A stretch of DNA of 64,000 nucleotides from Streptomyces sp. NBC_01296 (GTDB lineage: Bacteria; Actinomycetota; Actinomycetes; Streptomycetales; Streptomycetaceae): NCBI RefSeq assembly GCF_035984415.1, contig NZ_CP130720.1, positions 4,960,001 through 5,024,000 of the forward strand. The letters run 5' to 3'. Below are positions 31,784 through 39,860 of this stretch, in pieces. The position numbers and the translations under genes are program-made. The notes beneath the pieces are model-generated. The model worked only from the letters and a program-made list of their open reading frames with translations. It was not told the DNA's origin and searched no databases. How positions within the stretch are numbered: the stretch's first letter is position 1; the number at the start of each line of letters is the position of its first letter.

Positions 31784-32587
31784 CTAGCGCCCGAGGTACT
31801 TGGGGGAGCGGCGCTCCACGAAGCTCGCCACGCCCTCGTTCGCGTCGGCGGTGGTCATGTTGATCTCCTGAGCGGTGGCCTCAGCGGCCAGTGCGGCCGC
31901 CCGGCCACCGTCCAGGGAGGCGTTGACCAGCTGCTTCGTCAGTGCGAGGGCGCGGGTCGGGCCCTGCGCGAGACGCTCCGCCCACTCCCGGGCGGCGGCC
32001 TCCAACTCCTCGGCCGGAACGACCCGGTTGACCAGGCCGAGCCGCTCGGCCTCGGCCGCCGGGACGGCGTCGCCGAAGAACATCAGCTCCTTGGCCTTCT
32101 GCGGGCCGACCAGGCGCGGGAGCAGGTACGCGCCGCCGCCGTCGGGGACCAGGCCGCGGCGGACGAACACCTCGATGAAGCGGGCCGATTCGGCGGCGAT
32201 GACGAGGTCGCAGGCAAGGGCGAGGTGGGCGCCGATGCCGGCGGCCGTGCCGTTGACGGCGGCGAGGACCGGCTTCTCGCAGTCGAGCACGGCGGTGATC
32301 AGGCGCTGCGCGCCGAGCCGGATCATGCGGGCCACGTCGCCCGCGACCCTTTCGCCCGGTGCGGCGGGGGCGCCGCGCAGGTCGGCGCCCGCACAGAAGC
32401 CCTTGCCGGTGGCGGTGACGACGACGGCGCGCACGGCGGGGTCGGCCGATGCCTTGGCGAGGAGGGCGATGACGCGTTCCCGCTGGTCCCAGGTGACGGC
32501 GTTCATGGCCTCCGGCCGGTTGAGGGTGATCCACGAGACACCGCTCTCGATGCGGTGGAGGACTTCGTCGGCGGGGGCGCTGGTCAT
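31784..32587 (-). CDS. Enoyl-CoA hydratase/isomerase
   Basis: A 267-residue crotonase-fold enzyme. The oxyanion-hole segments are GFCAGADLRG (about residue 68) and NGTAAGIGAHLALACDL, and the usual Glu-bearing VRRGLVPDGGGAYLLPRLVG follows. It should hydrate or isomerise an enoyl-CoA. ATG 32587 has GGGAG 9 bases upstream. It lies downstream of, and in the same direction as, the NDP-forming CoA synthetase, but a hairpin in the 136-bp gap may uncouple them. It has no operator copy of its own. Confidence 0.93.
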   Translation of the reverse strand: MTSAPADEVLHRIESGVSWITLNRPEAMNAVTWDQRERVIALLAKASADPAVRAVVVTATGKGFCAGADLRGAPAAPGERVAGDVARMIRLGAQRLITAVLDCEKPVLAAVNGTAAGIGAHLALACDLVIAAESARFIEVFVRRGLVPDGGGAYLLPRLVGPQKAKELMFFGDAVPAAEAERLGLVNRVVPAEELEAAAREWAERLAQGPTRALALTKQLVNASLDGGRAAALAAEATAQEINMTTADANEGVASFVERRSPKYLGR

Positions 32588-32650
32588 CGGTTGAACTCCC
32601 GTTCGGGGTGAGGGTCGTCGATGCGGATTCGCGGGTCGCGGGTGCAGGTC

Positions 32651-32684
32651 GCCGCTGCGCGGAGCCTCCTCCCCGCGCAGCGGC
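32651..32684. terminator. Hairpin between CoA synthetase and hydratase genes
   Basis: GCCGCTGCGCGG and CCGCGCAGCGGC (12-bp perfect arms, 10-base loop). No T-run on the minus strand, so it may be an attenuator or RNA processing stem rather than a full terminator. Confidence 0.6.
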
Positions 32685-32723
32685 GGCCCGGTCAGGTCCG
32701 GGGCGGGCCCGGGGCGCGCGGCG

Positions 32724-34958
32724 TCAGCGGCAGATGGCCAGGGCGTCCAGGGCCACCGCCCCCTGCCCGCGCGGGAGCACCATCAGCGGGTTGATGTCCA
32801 GTTCCGAGAGGACGTCGCCCAGCTCCAGCGCCATCCGCTGCACCCGCAGGACGACCTCCACCAGCGCGTCGACATCCGCCGGCGGCGCCCCCCGGACCCC
32901 CTCCAGCAGCGCGTGCCCGCGCAGTTCCGTCAGCATCGCCCGCGCCTGGTCCTCGCCGAACGGGGGGACCCGTACCGCCGCGTCGTGGAGGACCTCCACC
33001 AGGACTCCGCCCAGCCCCACCGTCACCGTCGGGCCGAAGAGGTCGTCCTGCGTGACGCCGACGACCATCTCCACGCCCCGCTCCACCATCTGGCAGACCA
33101 GGATGCCGTCGAGCGGGACGTCCTCGTAGCGGGCGATGTCCGTCAGCTCCCGGTACGCGTCGCGGATCTGGCTCGCCGAGGTCAGGCCGATCTTCACCAG
33201 CCCGAGTTCCGTCTTGTGGGCGAGCTGCGGGCCCGACGCCTTCATCACCACCGGATAGCCGACCAGCCCCGCGGCCCGTACCGCAGCCGCCGCACTGGTC
33301 ACGAGCTGCTCGCGGGGGACCCGTATCCCGTACGCCCGCAGCAGCTGCTTCGCCGCGTGCTCGCTGAGCTGCTGGCCCGGGCGCATGAGCGCCTGCGCCT
33401 TGCGGTACGAGGGGGACGGGCTCCGCGGCGCGTCCTCGAAGGGGGAGCGGTAGGCGGCCGTGAACCGGTGGTGGCCGAGGTAGGCGCGGACGGCGGTGAT
33501 GCAGTTGCCGAACGTGCGGAAGGTGGCCACGCGGGAGGAGCCGAGCAGGGTGGTGCGGTAGGCCTCCTCGGTGCCGACCGGGGAACCCCAGATCACGCAG
33601 ATGAGCTTGTCCGAGGCCTCCGCCGCGTCCACCAGGTCCTGCGCGAGCCTGTCGCTCATCGGCGGGAAGGGCCCGGTGATCGGACAGATCAGCACGCCCA
33701 CCGCCGGATCGGCGAGGATCGCGTCGATGATCTTCCGGCCGCGCCAGTCGCCGACCGGGTGGCCGCCGTTGTCGACGGGGTTGGCGACGTTCAGGTACTC
33801 CGGGATCCACTGGTGGAGCTCGTCCTGCCTGGCCTGGGAGAGGGTGGGCAGGCTGAGTCCCGCCTCGGTCGCGAGGTCGGAGAAGTGGGCGCCCGTGCCA
33901 CCCGAGATGGAGTACACGACGACCCCGTCGGCCAGCGGTTTACGGGCCCGGGCGAGCAGGGCGGCGGTGTCCTGGAGTTCGTCCAGCCCGTCGACGCGGA
34001 TGACCCCGAACTGCCGCATCGCGGCGTCCACGACGGTGTCGGCGCCGGTCAGCTTCCCGGTGTGGGAGGCGGCCATCCGGGCGCCGGTCTCGGTGCGGCC
34101 GACCTTGACGGCGACGACGGGGACGCCGTTGCGGGCGGCCCGGTCGGCGGCCAGCAGGAAGGACCGGCCGTCCTTGAGGCCCTCGACGTAGCAGGCGATG
34201 GCGCCGACCTCGGGCTGCTCGGCGAAGTAGGAGATGAAGTCGGAGGTCTCGAGGTCGGCCTCGTTGCCCGTGGGAGCCCAGTGGGAGAGCCGGATGCCCA
34301 GCTCCTGGAGGGTGTAGACGGGCCGGCCCTGGTGGCCGGACTGGGTGATCAGGGCGATGGCCGGGCCGTCGAGGTCGTCGCGGAACTTCTCGAAGGCGTT
34401 GAGGTTGGTGTTGGGGCCGAGGAGGCGCAGGCCCGACCGCCGGACCGCGGCGGCGAGCCGGGCCTGGGCGGCGGCGCCGGCGTCTCCGGTCTCGGCGAAG
34501 CCGGAGGCGAAGGCGACGGCGAACTTCACCTTGGCCTCGGCCAGTTCCTCGATCACCGGCAGCGGATCGCCGACGAGGAGGACGGCGAGGTCCACCTGCT
34601 CGGGCAGGTCGGCCACGGACGCGTGGCAGGCCAGCCCGAAGACCGAGGGGCGGGTGGGGTGCACGGGGTGGATCCGGGCGCCGACGCGCTCCGCCCAGGC
34701 GATGAGCTGGCGGGTGATGCCGGTGTTCGGTCTGCCCTCGGCGTCGGAGGCGCCGATGACGGCCACGGACTCGGGCCGGAAGAACCGGTCCAGGTCGGGG
34801 ACATCGGCGTGCAGGGGCCGTCCGCTGACGTCCACCGCGACCGTGTCCGCGGCGGACGGCGCCGCCGTGGAGTGGACGGCCGTCCTGGGGGACTCGCCGC
34901 AGGCCTCGACACGTGCGCGGAAGTCGGTGGTGAGGGTGCCGTGAGTAGATCCAAGCAT
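32724..34958 (-). CDS. NDP-forming acyl-CoA synthetase (acetate-CoA ligase family)
   Basis: A 744-residue fusion of succinyl-CoA-synthetase-like alpha and beta halves. The CoA-binding domain (about 50-180) has PESVAVIGASDAEGRPN. The ligase-CoA domain contains SHTGKLTG, whose His is in the position of the phosphohistidine. The C-terminal ATP-grasp half starts near 520 (LLRAYGIRVPREQLV, GYPVVMKASGPQLAHKTELG) and ends ELDINPLMV. It makes acyl-CoA with ADP + Pi rather than AMP. AGGAG lies 13 bases before ATG 34958. Two operator copies (E1, E2) precede it. Confidence 0.92.
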   Translation of the reverse strand: MLGSTHGTLTTDFRARVEACGESPRTAVHSTAAPSAADTVAVDVSGRPLHADVPDLDRFFRPESVAVIGASDAEGRPNTGITRQLIAWAERVGARIHPVHPTRPSVFGLACHASVADLPEQVDLAVLLVGDPLPVIEELAEAKVKFAVAFASGFAETGDAGAAAQARLAAAVRRSGLRLLGPNTNLNAFEKFRDDLDGPAIALITQSGHQGRPVYTLQELGIRLSHWAPTGNEADLETSDFISYFAEQPEVGAIACYVEGLKDGRSFLLAADRAARNGVPVVAVKVGRTETGARMAASHTGKLTGADTVVDAAMRQFGVIRVDGLDELQDTAALLARARKPLADGVVVYSISGGTGAHFSDLATEAGLSLPTLSQARQDELHQWIPEYLNVANPVDNGGHPVGDWRGRKIIDAILADPAVGVLICPITGPFPPMSDRLAQDLVDAAEASDKLICVIWGSPVGTEEAYRTTLLGSSRVATFRTFGNCITAVRAYLGHHRFTAAYRSPFEDAPRSPSPSYRKAQALMRPGQQLSEHAAKQLLRAYGIRVPREQLVTSAAAAVRAAGLVGYPVVMKASGPQLAHKTELGLVKIGLTSASQIRDAYRELTDIARYEDVPLDGILVCQMVERGVEMVVGVTQDDLFGPTVTVGLGGVLVEVLHDAAVRVPPFGEDQARAMLTELRGHALLEGVRGAPPADVDALVEVVLRVQRMALELGDVLSELDINPLMVLPRGQGAVALDALAICR

Positions 34959-34993
34959 CGTTCCGCCCGCTCCTGCTCGATGAACCTCAATAA

Positions 34994-35008
34994 CTGACGC
35001 GTAGTCAG
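34994..35008. promoter_or_regulatory. Operator E1
   Basis: CTGACGCGTAGTCAG, followed by A; first of a pair upstream of the NDP-forming CoA synthetase gene. Confidence 0.75.
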
Positions 35009-35017
35009 ATTACTGAA

Positions 35018-35032
35018 CTGACGTGCCGTCAG
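35018..35032. promoter_or_regulatory. Operator E2
   Basis: CTGACGTGCCGTCAG; starts 24 bases after E1, a little over two helical turns, which could allow cooperative binding. Confidence 0.8.
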
Positions 35033-35168
35033 GAACAGTGCTGCGTAGGAAAGCTGGTGGAGGTGATGCGTGGAACGGTCCCAGATCCCGGCGGGACGGG
35101 TCCAGGACCGGATTCGGCCTGTTCTTCGGGAGACCGGAAAAGGGCGGATCCGGCCGCCCGCACCCCCG

Positions 35169-36479
35169 CTACGCGAGCGGGTCGACCGGGCGCAGGCCCG
35201 TGTCCGGGAGGGGCTCGGCCGGCGGCAGGCCGGTCCGGGGGCCGAGCCGGCGGGCCAGGGCCTTGGCGATCCTCTCGGCGTCCAGGGCCATCTCGCGGAA
35301 CATCCCGCTGATGGGGTTGGTGAAACCGGTGAAGTAGAGGCCGGGGGCCTGTGCGGGGGTGCGGGTGCCGTGCGTACGGGGGCGCCCGCGCCCGTCGAGT
35401 ACGTCCAGATGCCCGACCAGGCCCTCCAGGCCGCGGCGGTATCCGGTGGCCGCGACCACCACGTCCGGGGTGATCCGCGAACCGTCCGCGAGCACCACCT
35501 CGGCGCCCTCGAAGGAGGCCACGGCGGCGACCGGTTCGACCCTGCCCGTGCGCACGGCATCGATCAGGCCGACGTCCTGGACCGGGATCGCGCCCTCCCT
35601 GACCCTGCTGTACAGGCCGGCGCCGGGGCGGGGGAGCCCGTACGCCGTCAGGTCGGGGACGGACGCCTTGGCGACGAGCGCGCCGAGCCGGTCCACGAGC
35701 CGTACGGGCAGCCGGCGCACCAGGATCCCGGTGCGCTGCGCCGGCCAGCCCGCGGTGGAGCGGCGCACGATGTGCGGCGCGGTGCGCACGGCGAGCCGCA
35801 CCCGCGCGGCCCCGCCCTCGGCCAGGTCGACGGCTATCTCGGCGCCGGTGTTCCCGGCGCCGACGACGAGCACGTCCCGGCCCTCGAAGGGCGAGGCGTT
35901 GCGGTAGTCGCGGGCGTGCAGCAGCTGCCCGGCGTACGCGTCGAGGCCCGGCCAGTCGGGCAGTGCGGGCGTGTGGTTGAACCCGGTGGCGACGACGACG
36001 GCCCGGGCGTCGAGCACCCGCCCGCCGGTGGCGTGCAGGAGCCAGCCGTCCCCGCCGGGGGCCGGGTCGATCCGGGTCACCTCGACGCCGGTGACGAGCT
36101 CCAGCTCGTGGAACTCGGCGTACTTCTCGAGGTACCGCACCACGTCGTCACGCGAGACCCACCGGCCGAAGCGGCGCGGCATGGCCAGCCCGGGGAGGGC
36201 GGAGAGCCGGCGCGTGGTGTGCAGGTGGAGGCGGTCGTAGTGGCTGCGCCAGGAGGTGCCGACCTCGTCGGACTTCTCGACGACCACCGCGCGGACCCCG
36301 CGGGCGCGCAGCGCGGCGGCTGCGGCGAGGCCGCCGGGGCCGGCGCCGACCACGTACACGGGGCGGGGCTGGGTGGTCAAGTCAGGGGATGTGGGGACTC
36401 CGGGCATGAGGAGTGAGCGTATCGACACACAGCGTTGATGGGTCTCGGACAAGGAGGGAATCGATTGCGGATCGATCAC
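35169..36479 (-). CDS. Flavin-containing monooxygenase-like protein
   Basis: A 436-residue FAD/NADPH protein. The FAD loop VYVVGAGPGGLAAAAAL is near residue 42, the NADPH loop DVLVVGAGNTGAEIAV near 200, and the FMO hinge segments are VVVATGFNHTP and VVAATGYRRGL. It probably oxygenates a carbonyl, thioether or amine. GTG 36479 is preferred because GGAGG lies 6 bases upstream; ATG 36407, nearer the FAD motif, has no ribosome site. It is divergent from the DoxX/DUF35 pair, and operator F lies between them. Confidence 0.9.
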   Translation of the reverse strand: MIDPQSIPSLSETHQRCVSIRSLLMPGVPTSPDLTTQPRPVYVVGAGPGGLAAAAALRARGVRAVVVEKSDEVGTSWRSHYDRLHLHTTRRLSALPGLAMPRRFGRWVSRDDVVRYLEKYAEFHELELVTGVEVTRIDPAPGGDGWLLHATGGRVLDARAVVVATGFNHTPALPDWPGLDAYAGQLLHARDYRNASPFEGRDVLVVGAGNTGAEIAVDLAEGGAARVRLAVRTAPHIVRRSTAGWPAQRTGILVRRLPVRLVDRLGALVAKASVPDLTAYGLPRPGAGLYSRVREGAIPVQDVGLIDAVRTGRVEPVAAVASFEGAEVVLADGSRITPDVVVAATGYRRGLEGLVGHLDVLDGRGRPRTHGTRTPAQAPGLYFTGFTNPISGMFREMALDAERIAKALARRLGPRTGLPPAEPLPDTGLRPVDPLA

Positions 36480-36534
36480 GGACCGCCTCCGGGCCCGGGC
36501 GGGACCCTTGCGGGATCGCCCCGGATCCGCTGAA

Positions 36535-36549
36535 CTGACGTACCGTCAG
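36535..36549. promoter_or_regulatory. Operator F
   Basis: CTGACGTACCGTCAG, followed by A, between the divergent monooxygenase and DoxX genes; 19 bases before the DoxX start. Confidence 0.85.
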
Positions 36550-36568
36550 ATCAAGGGAGGAGGGCCCG

Positions 36569-37021
36569 ATGCAGACCGTCTGGCTCAGTGGGGCCGAATG
36601 GCTCGCCGTGCTCCGGATAGGCCTCGGCCTGTGGTGGCTGGAGAGCTGGCGGCACAAGGACAAGAAGGGCTGGTTCGAACGCGGCACCGGCATCGCCTGG
36701 GCCGCCGACGTCGCCGGCAAGCACCGCTGGCCGTTCGTGAAGGGCGGCTTCGAGAAGATCGTCCGGCCGCGCCCGCGCCTGATGGCGTACATCGTCGTCT
36801 ACGCGGAACTCGCCCTGGGCCTCGGCCTGGTCCTCGGCTTCCTCACGCCGATCGCCCTCGTCGGCGGCCTGCTCCTGAACCTGCTCTACCTGATCCTGAT
36901 GATCCACGACTGGGCCGAGCAGGGCCAGAACGCGATGATGGCCCTCATCTCGCTCGTCGCCCTCTTCGCGATGGCCTGGCAGACCTGGTCCCTCGACGCG
37001 GCGACGGGACTGTTCCTGTGA
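36569..37021 (+). CDS. DoxX-like membrane protein
   Basis: A 150-residue protein with four membrane segments (LAVLRIGLGLWWLESW, LMAYIVVYAELALGLGLVL, IALVGGLLLNLLYLILMI, AMMALISLVALFAMAWQ). The spacing fits the DoxX/thiosulfate-quinone oxidoreductase small-subunit family, whose role in actinobacterial lipid loci is poorly known. GGAGGAGG sits 7-8 bases before ATG 36569. The stop overlaps the GTG start of the DUF35 gene, so they are coupled. Confidence 0.85.
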   Translation: MQTVWLSGAEWLAVLRIGLGLWWLESWRHKDKKGWFERGTGIAWAADVAGKHRWPFVKGGFEKIVRPRPRLMAYIVVYAELALGLGLVLGFLTPIALVGGLLLNLLYLILMIHDWAEQGQNAMMALISLVALFAMAWQTWSLDAATGLFL

Positions 37022-37434
37022 CCACCCGCTACGACCTCCCCGAGACCGACGACTTCACCCGCCCCTACTGGGACGCGGCCGCCGAGGGCCGGCTCCTGCT
37101 GCGCCGCTGCACGGACTGCGGGCGGGCCCACCACTACCCGCGGGAGTTCTGCCCGTTCTGCTGGGCCGGCGAGGACCGGGTGACCTGGGAGCCGGCGGGC
37201 GGCCGCGCCACCCTCTACACCTGGTCCGTGATCCACCGCAACGACCTCCCGCCGTTCGGCACGCGCGTCCCGTACACGGCGGCCGTGGTCGACCTGGCCG
37301 AAGGCCCGCGGATGATGACCGAGGTGGTGGACTGCGCCCCGGCGGACCTGCGCATCGGGATGCCGCTCCGGGTGACGTTCCGCGAGGCGGCGGAGGGCGT
37401 CAGCGTCGCGGTCTTCCGGCCGGACCTCGGGTAG
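37018..37434 (+). CDS. DUF35 zinc-ribbon/OB-fold protein (ChsH2/thiolase-partner type)
   Basis: A 138-residue protein. The rubredoxin-like zinc ribbon has C31, C34, C45 and C48 (CTDCGRAHHYPREFCPFC), followed by an OB fold (ATLYTWSVIHRNDLPPFG, TAAVVDLAEGPRMMTEVV). Such proteins pair with thiolase-like lipid-transfer proteins to form aldolases or acyltransferases. No thiolase is in this operon; the unpaired thiolase at 39861 with operator G is the likely partner. GTG 37018 overlaps the DoxX stop by 4 bases. Confidence 0.92.
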   Translation: MTTRYDLPETDDFTRPYWDAAAEGRLLLRRCTDCGRAHHYPREFCPFCWAGEDRVTWEPAGGRATLYTWSVIHRNDLPPFGTRVPYTAAVVDLAEGPRMMTEVVDCAPADLRIGMPLRVTFREAAEGVSVAVFRPDLG

Positions 37435-37448
37435 GGCGCCGTTCCCGA

Positions 37449-37886
37449 TCAGGCGGGGCGGGAGAGCTGTTCACGCACCCAGGCGGGATCGGGGTTGGTG
37501 TGCGGCCGGCCCGCCACGACGACGGTCGGCACGGTCTCGTTGCCGTCGTTGGCCGCCCTCACCGCCGCCGCGCCCGCCGGGTCGCGCCAGATGTCGACCC
37601 AGTGCGCCCGGCGGGCGCCGCGGCCCAGCCGGATGCGCAGCCGCAGACAGTAGCCGCAGCCCGGGCGCCAGTAGACGACCGGTCGGCCGTCGGCCGCGCT
37701 GCGGCGCCGCGCCTCCGGCGCACTGATCGACTTCGGGAAGACCAGGGGCGAGTTCACGCTCGCGAGCAGCACGAACGTCACCAGGAGTGCCGCCGCTGCG
37801 GCGGGGGCCCCGCTGGACAACTGCCCGGCCGCAATGAGCGAGCCGCAGAGCACCAGCAGCACCGGCTGGATCCAAATGCGTGTCAT
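37449..37886 (-). CDS. Membrane-anchored glutaredoxin/mycoredoxin-like protein
   Basis: A 145-residue protein. Two short hydrophobic segments (residues 8-22 and 29-45) precede a glutaredoxin-like domain with the redox motif C77-G-Y-C80 (WRPGCGYCLRLRIRL) and the cis-Pro/GSH-site segment NGNETVPTVVVAG-like (about 118-128). Mycoredoxins use mycothiol; here the domain faces the cytoplasm if the two helices form a hairpin. It should reduce protein or low-molecular-weight disulphides. ATG 37886 is used; the ribosome site is weak. No coupling to neighbours. Confidence 0.85.
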   Translation of the reverse strand: MTRIWIQPVLLVLCGSLIAAGQLSSGAPAAAAALLVTFVLLASVNSPLVFPKSISAPEARRRSAADGRPVVYWRPGCGYCLRLRIRLGRGARRAHWVDIWRDPAGAAAVRAANDGNETVPTVVVAGRPHTNPDPAWVREQLSRPA

Positions 37887-37923
37887 GCGGCGAAAGGCTA
37901 TCGAGGGATCGGCGGGACACTCC

Positions 37924-38628
37924 CTACGGCCAGAGCAGCTCGCGGATCCAGCCGCTGCCGTCGCCGGTGCGGCGGTAGCGCAGCCGGACGTGCCGGCGGG
38001 AGGCGTCGCCCTGGAAGAACTCGACTTCGGCCGGGTCGAGGACGTACCGGGTCCAGGTCGGGGCCGGGGCGTCCGGCTCGGTGCCCGCCCGCTCCCAGGC
38101 GGCCTCGGAGGCGCGCCGCAGCTCCTCCACGCTGCCGAGCACCTCGCTCTGGCGCCCCGTCAGCGCCGCCGCCAGCGCACCCCGCGAACGGACCGCCAGG
38201 TCCGCCCGGCTCTCCTGCGGTCCGCAGGCGGTGACCCGGCCGCGGATCCGGACCTGCCGGGCCACGGCCGGCCAGTAGAACCCGAGCGCCGCGTCCGGGT
38301 GCCCGGCCAGCTGGCGGCCCTTGGCGCTGGTGGCGTGCGAGGCGAAGTGCCAGCCGTGCCCGTCGGCTCCGTGCAGCATCAGGATCCGCACGTCGGGCCG
38401 CCCGTCGCCGTCCACCGTGGCCAGGCTCATCGTGTGCGGCTCCGGCTGCCCGGCCCGGGCGGCATGCAGGAACCACTGCCGGAACAGCGCCACCGGCTCG
38501 GGCGGCGCGGCCTCGACGTCGAAGCCGGGCAGCGGGCCGTCCCACACCCGCAGCGAGTGCAGGGTGGCGTGGAACGCCTCGATCTCGTCCATCTCGTCGC
38601 TCGTGATCTCGCGGGTCATACCGCCCAT
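37924..38628 (-). CDS. Pyridoxamine 5'-phosphate oxidase-family flavoprotein
   Basis: A 234-residue FMN protein of the PdxH/PNPOx type: MSLATVDGDGRPDVRILMLHG, GWHFASHATSAKGRQL, ALGFYWPAVARQVRIRG and RRHVRLRYRR are typical strands. It lacks the exact C-terminal R-L-x-P ending of canonical PdxH, so a related oxidoreductase is possible. ATG 38628 is taken, with no clear ribosome site; ATG 38619 is the alternative. It stands alone, apart from the lipid genes. Confidence 0.85.
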   Translation of the reverse strand: MGGMTREITSDEMDEIEAFHATLHSLRVWDGPLPGFDVEAAPPEPVALFRQWFLHAARAGQPEPHTMSLATVDGDGRPDVRILMLHGADGHGWHFASHATSAKGRQLAGHPDAALGFYWPAVARQVRIRGRVTACGPQESRADLAVRSRGALAAALTGRQSEVLGSVEELRRASEAAWERAGTEPDAPAPTWTRYVLDPAEVEFFQGDASRRHVRLRYRRTGDGSGWIRELLWP

Positions 38629-38723
38629 CGAACACCATGGGGCAGCTTCGGCGTTCGCCGGAATCCCGTCCCCCGCCGTCCCTATGATGTGCAGCCTTCA
38701 ACGACTCGAGGTGGGGGCCCCTC

Positions 38724-39269
38724 ATGCACATCAACGGCGGCAGAGCGAGCGGTACGAGCGCGATACGCGGCAGACGGCGCGGCGGTGCGCTCCGGCGCAC
38801 GGTGGTGGCCGTCCTGGTGGCCTGCACGGCGGTGGCCTGCGGCCCCGCAGGGGGCGGCGGCCCCGCGGTATCGCCGCCGCCGAGCCTGTCGGCCTCCCCG
38901 ACCCCGTCCCCCTCCGCAACGCCGACACCGACGCCGTCCGCCACCCCCACGGCCACGCCGACGCCGTCCGCCCCGACCGCCGAGCCGTCCGTACGGACAC
39001 CCGATGCGAAGCCGGCCCCCACCCGTACGCTCTCCTCCGGCTCCACCGGGGGCAGCGGCAGCGCGCCGAAGCCGCCCGCCACGAAGGCGCCGACGGAGGA
39101 ACCGGCCGAGCCCGCGAGCGGCACGTGCGAGATCGTTTCGAACGCCGGGAACTGCTACAAAGCGGGCCAGTTCTGCCGCAAAGCCGACCTGGGCAGGTCC
39201 ACCCACGCCGAGAACGGCCGCCTGATCCACTGCCGTCTGGACGGCGCCCAGCCCCGCTGGCAGTACTGA
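38724..39269 (+). CDS. Thr/Pro-rich lipoprotein with Cys-rich C-terminus
   Basis: A 181-residue lipoprotein. The twin-arginine-like basic start is followed by RRTVVAVLVACTAVAC, where C39 would be lipidated. A Ser/Thr/Pro linker with PT repeats (about 50-100) leads to a small C-terminal domain with four Cys (CEIVSNAGNCYKAGQFC... and HCRLDG). This C-terminal module recurs, from memory, in other small secreted Streptomyces proteins of unknown function. GAGGTGGGGG lies just before ATG 38724. Confidence 0.85.
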   Translation: MHINGGRASGTSAIRGRRRGGALRRTVVAVLVACTAVACGPAGGGGPAVSPPPSLSASPTPSPSATPTPTPSATPTATPTPSAPTAEPSVRTPDAKPAPTRTLSSGSTGGSGSAPKPPATKAPTEEPAEPASGTCEIVSNAGNCYKAGQFCRKADLGRSTHAENGRLIHCRLDGAQPRWQY

Positions 39270-39455
39270 CCGGCGGGTGCCGCGCGCCCGCGACCGGCCC
39301 GCCGGCCCGAGGCCGGCTCGCGGGCGACAAAGCTCTGAACTCCCTCAACTCTCTTGTTACCCGCTGGTTCAGGTCGCCATGATCAAGCCAGTTCCCGCGC
39401 CGCCTCTACCCCCTGACCAGGGGTGATGCAAACGGCGGTGCAGGGGGCGATCCAG

Positions 39456-39464
39456 TGTGGACAA
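39456..39464. promoter_or_regulatory. DnaA-box-like TGTGGACAA
   Basis: Exact complement of TTGTCCACA, the Streptomyces DnaA-box consensus. It lies 18 bases before the small secreted-protein start. Confidence 0.5.
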
Positions 39465-39481
39465 CGAGGGGAAGAACCACC

Positions 39482-39769
39482 ATGAACATTTCGCGCAAGC
39501 TGCAGACCGGCGCCGTCGCCCTGGCGGCCACCATCGCCGTGCCGGTGTTCGGTCTGATGACGGCCTCGCCCGCGGCGGCCGGCAGCTGCGACCTCGGGGG
39601 TGGCGCCGGTGACCGCTGCACGTCGTACTTCGAGCCGACGGCGCAGAACTGCGAGGGCCTCTTCGGGTACCTGCGCTCGCACGGCGGGAACCTGGGCAAC
39701 ATGAACAACACGTTCCAGAACGAGTGGCGTCAGTGCGCCTCCAAGTACATCGGCTTCGGCCGGGGCTGA
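39482..39769 (+). CDS. Small secreted cysteine-containing protein
   Basis: A 95-residue protein with a clear signal peptide (KLQTGAVALAATIAVPVFGL, likely cleavage after ASPAAA near residue 33). The mature part has four Cys (SCDLGG, RCTSYF, NCEGLF, QCASKY), enough for two disulphides. I do not recognise the family. GAGGGGAAG precedes ATG 39482 by about 8 bases. A DnaA-box-like sequence sits in its promoter region and a strong terminator follows. Confidence 0.85.
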   Translation: MNISRKLQTGAVALAATIAVPVFGLMTASPAAAGSCDLGGGAGDRCTSYFEPTAQNCEGLFGYLRSHGGNLGNMNNTFQNEWRQCASKYIGFGRG

Positions 39770-39775
39770 GAATCC

Positions 39776-39826
39776 ACGGGCCTGTCCCGCACCGCACCCC
39801 CGGGGCGCGGTGCGGGACAGGCCCGT
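39776..39826. terminator. Strong 20-bp hairpin with T-run
   Basis: Arms 39776-39795 and 39807-39826 are perfectly complementary (ACGGGCCTGTCCCGCACCGC and its complement) and TTTTC follows. A classic intrinsic terminator for the small secreted-protein gene; it may also act on the converging thiolase gene. Confidence 0.95.
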
Positions 39827-39860
39827 TTTCGTATCCCCGGGGTCCCTGACCGCGGCGTCC

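Noticed and set aside
32724..34958. Lysine acetyltransferase (Pat-like) fusion in the NDP-forming synthetase
   Set aside because: Some actinobacterial relatives carry an acetyltransferase domain, but the 744 residues here are accounted for by the CoA-binding, ligase-CoA and ATP-grasp parts.
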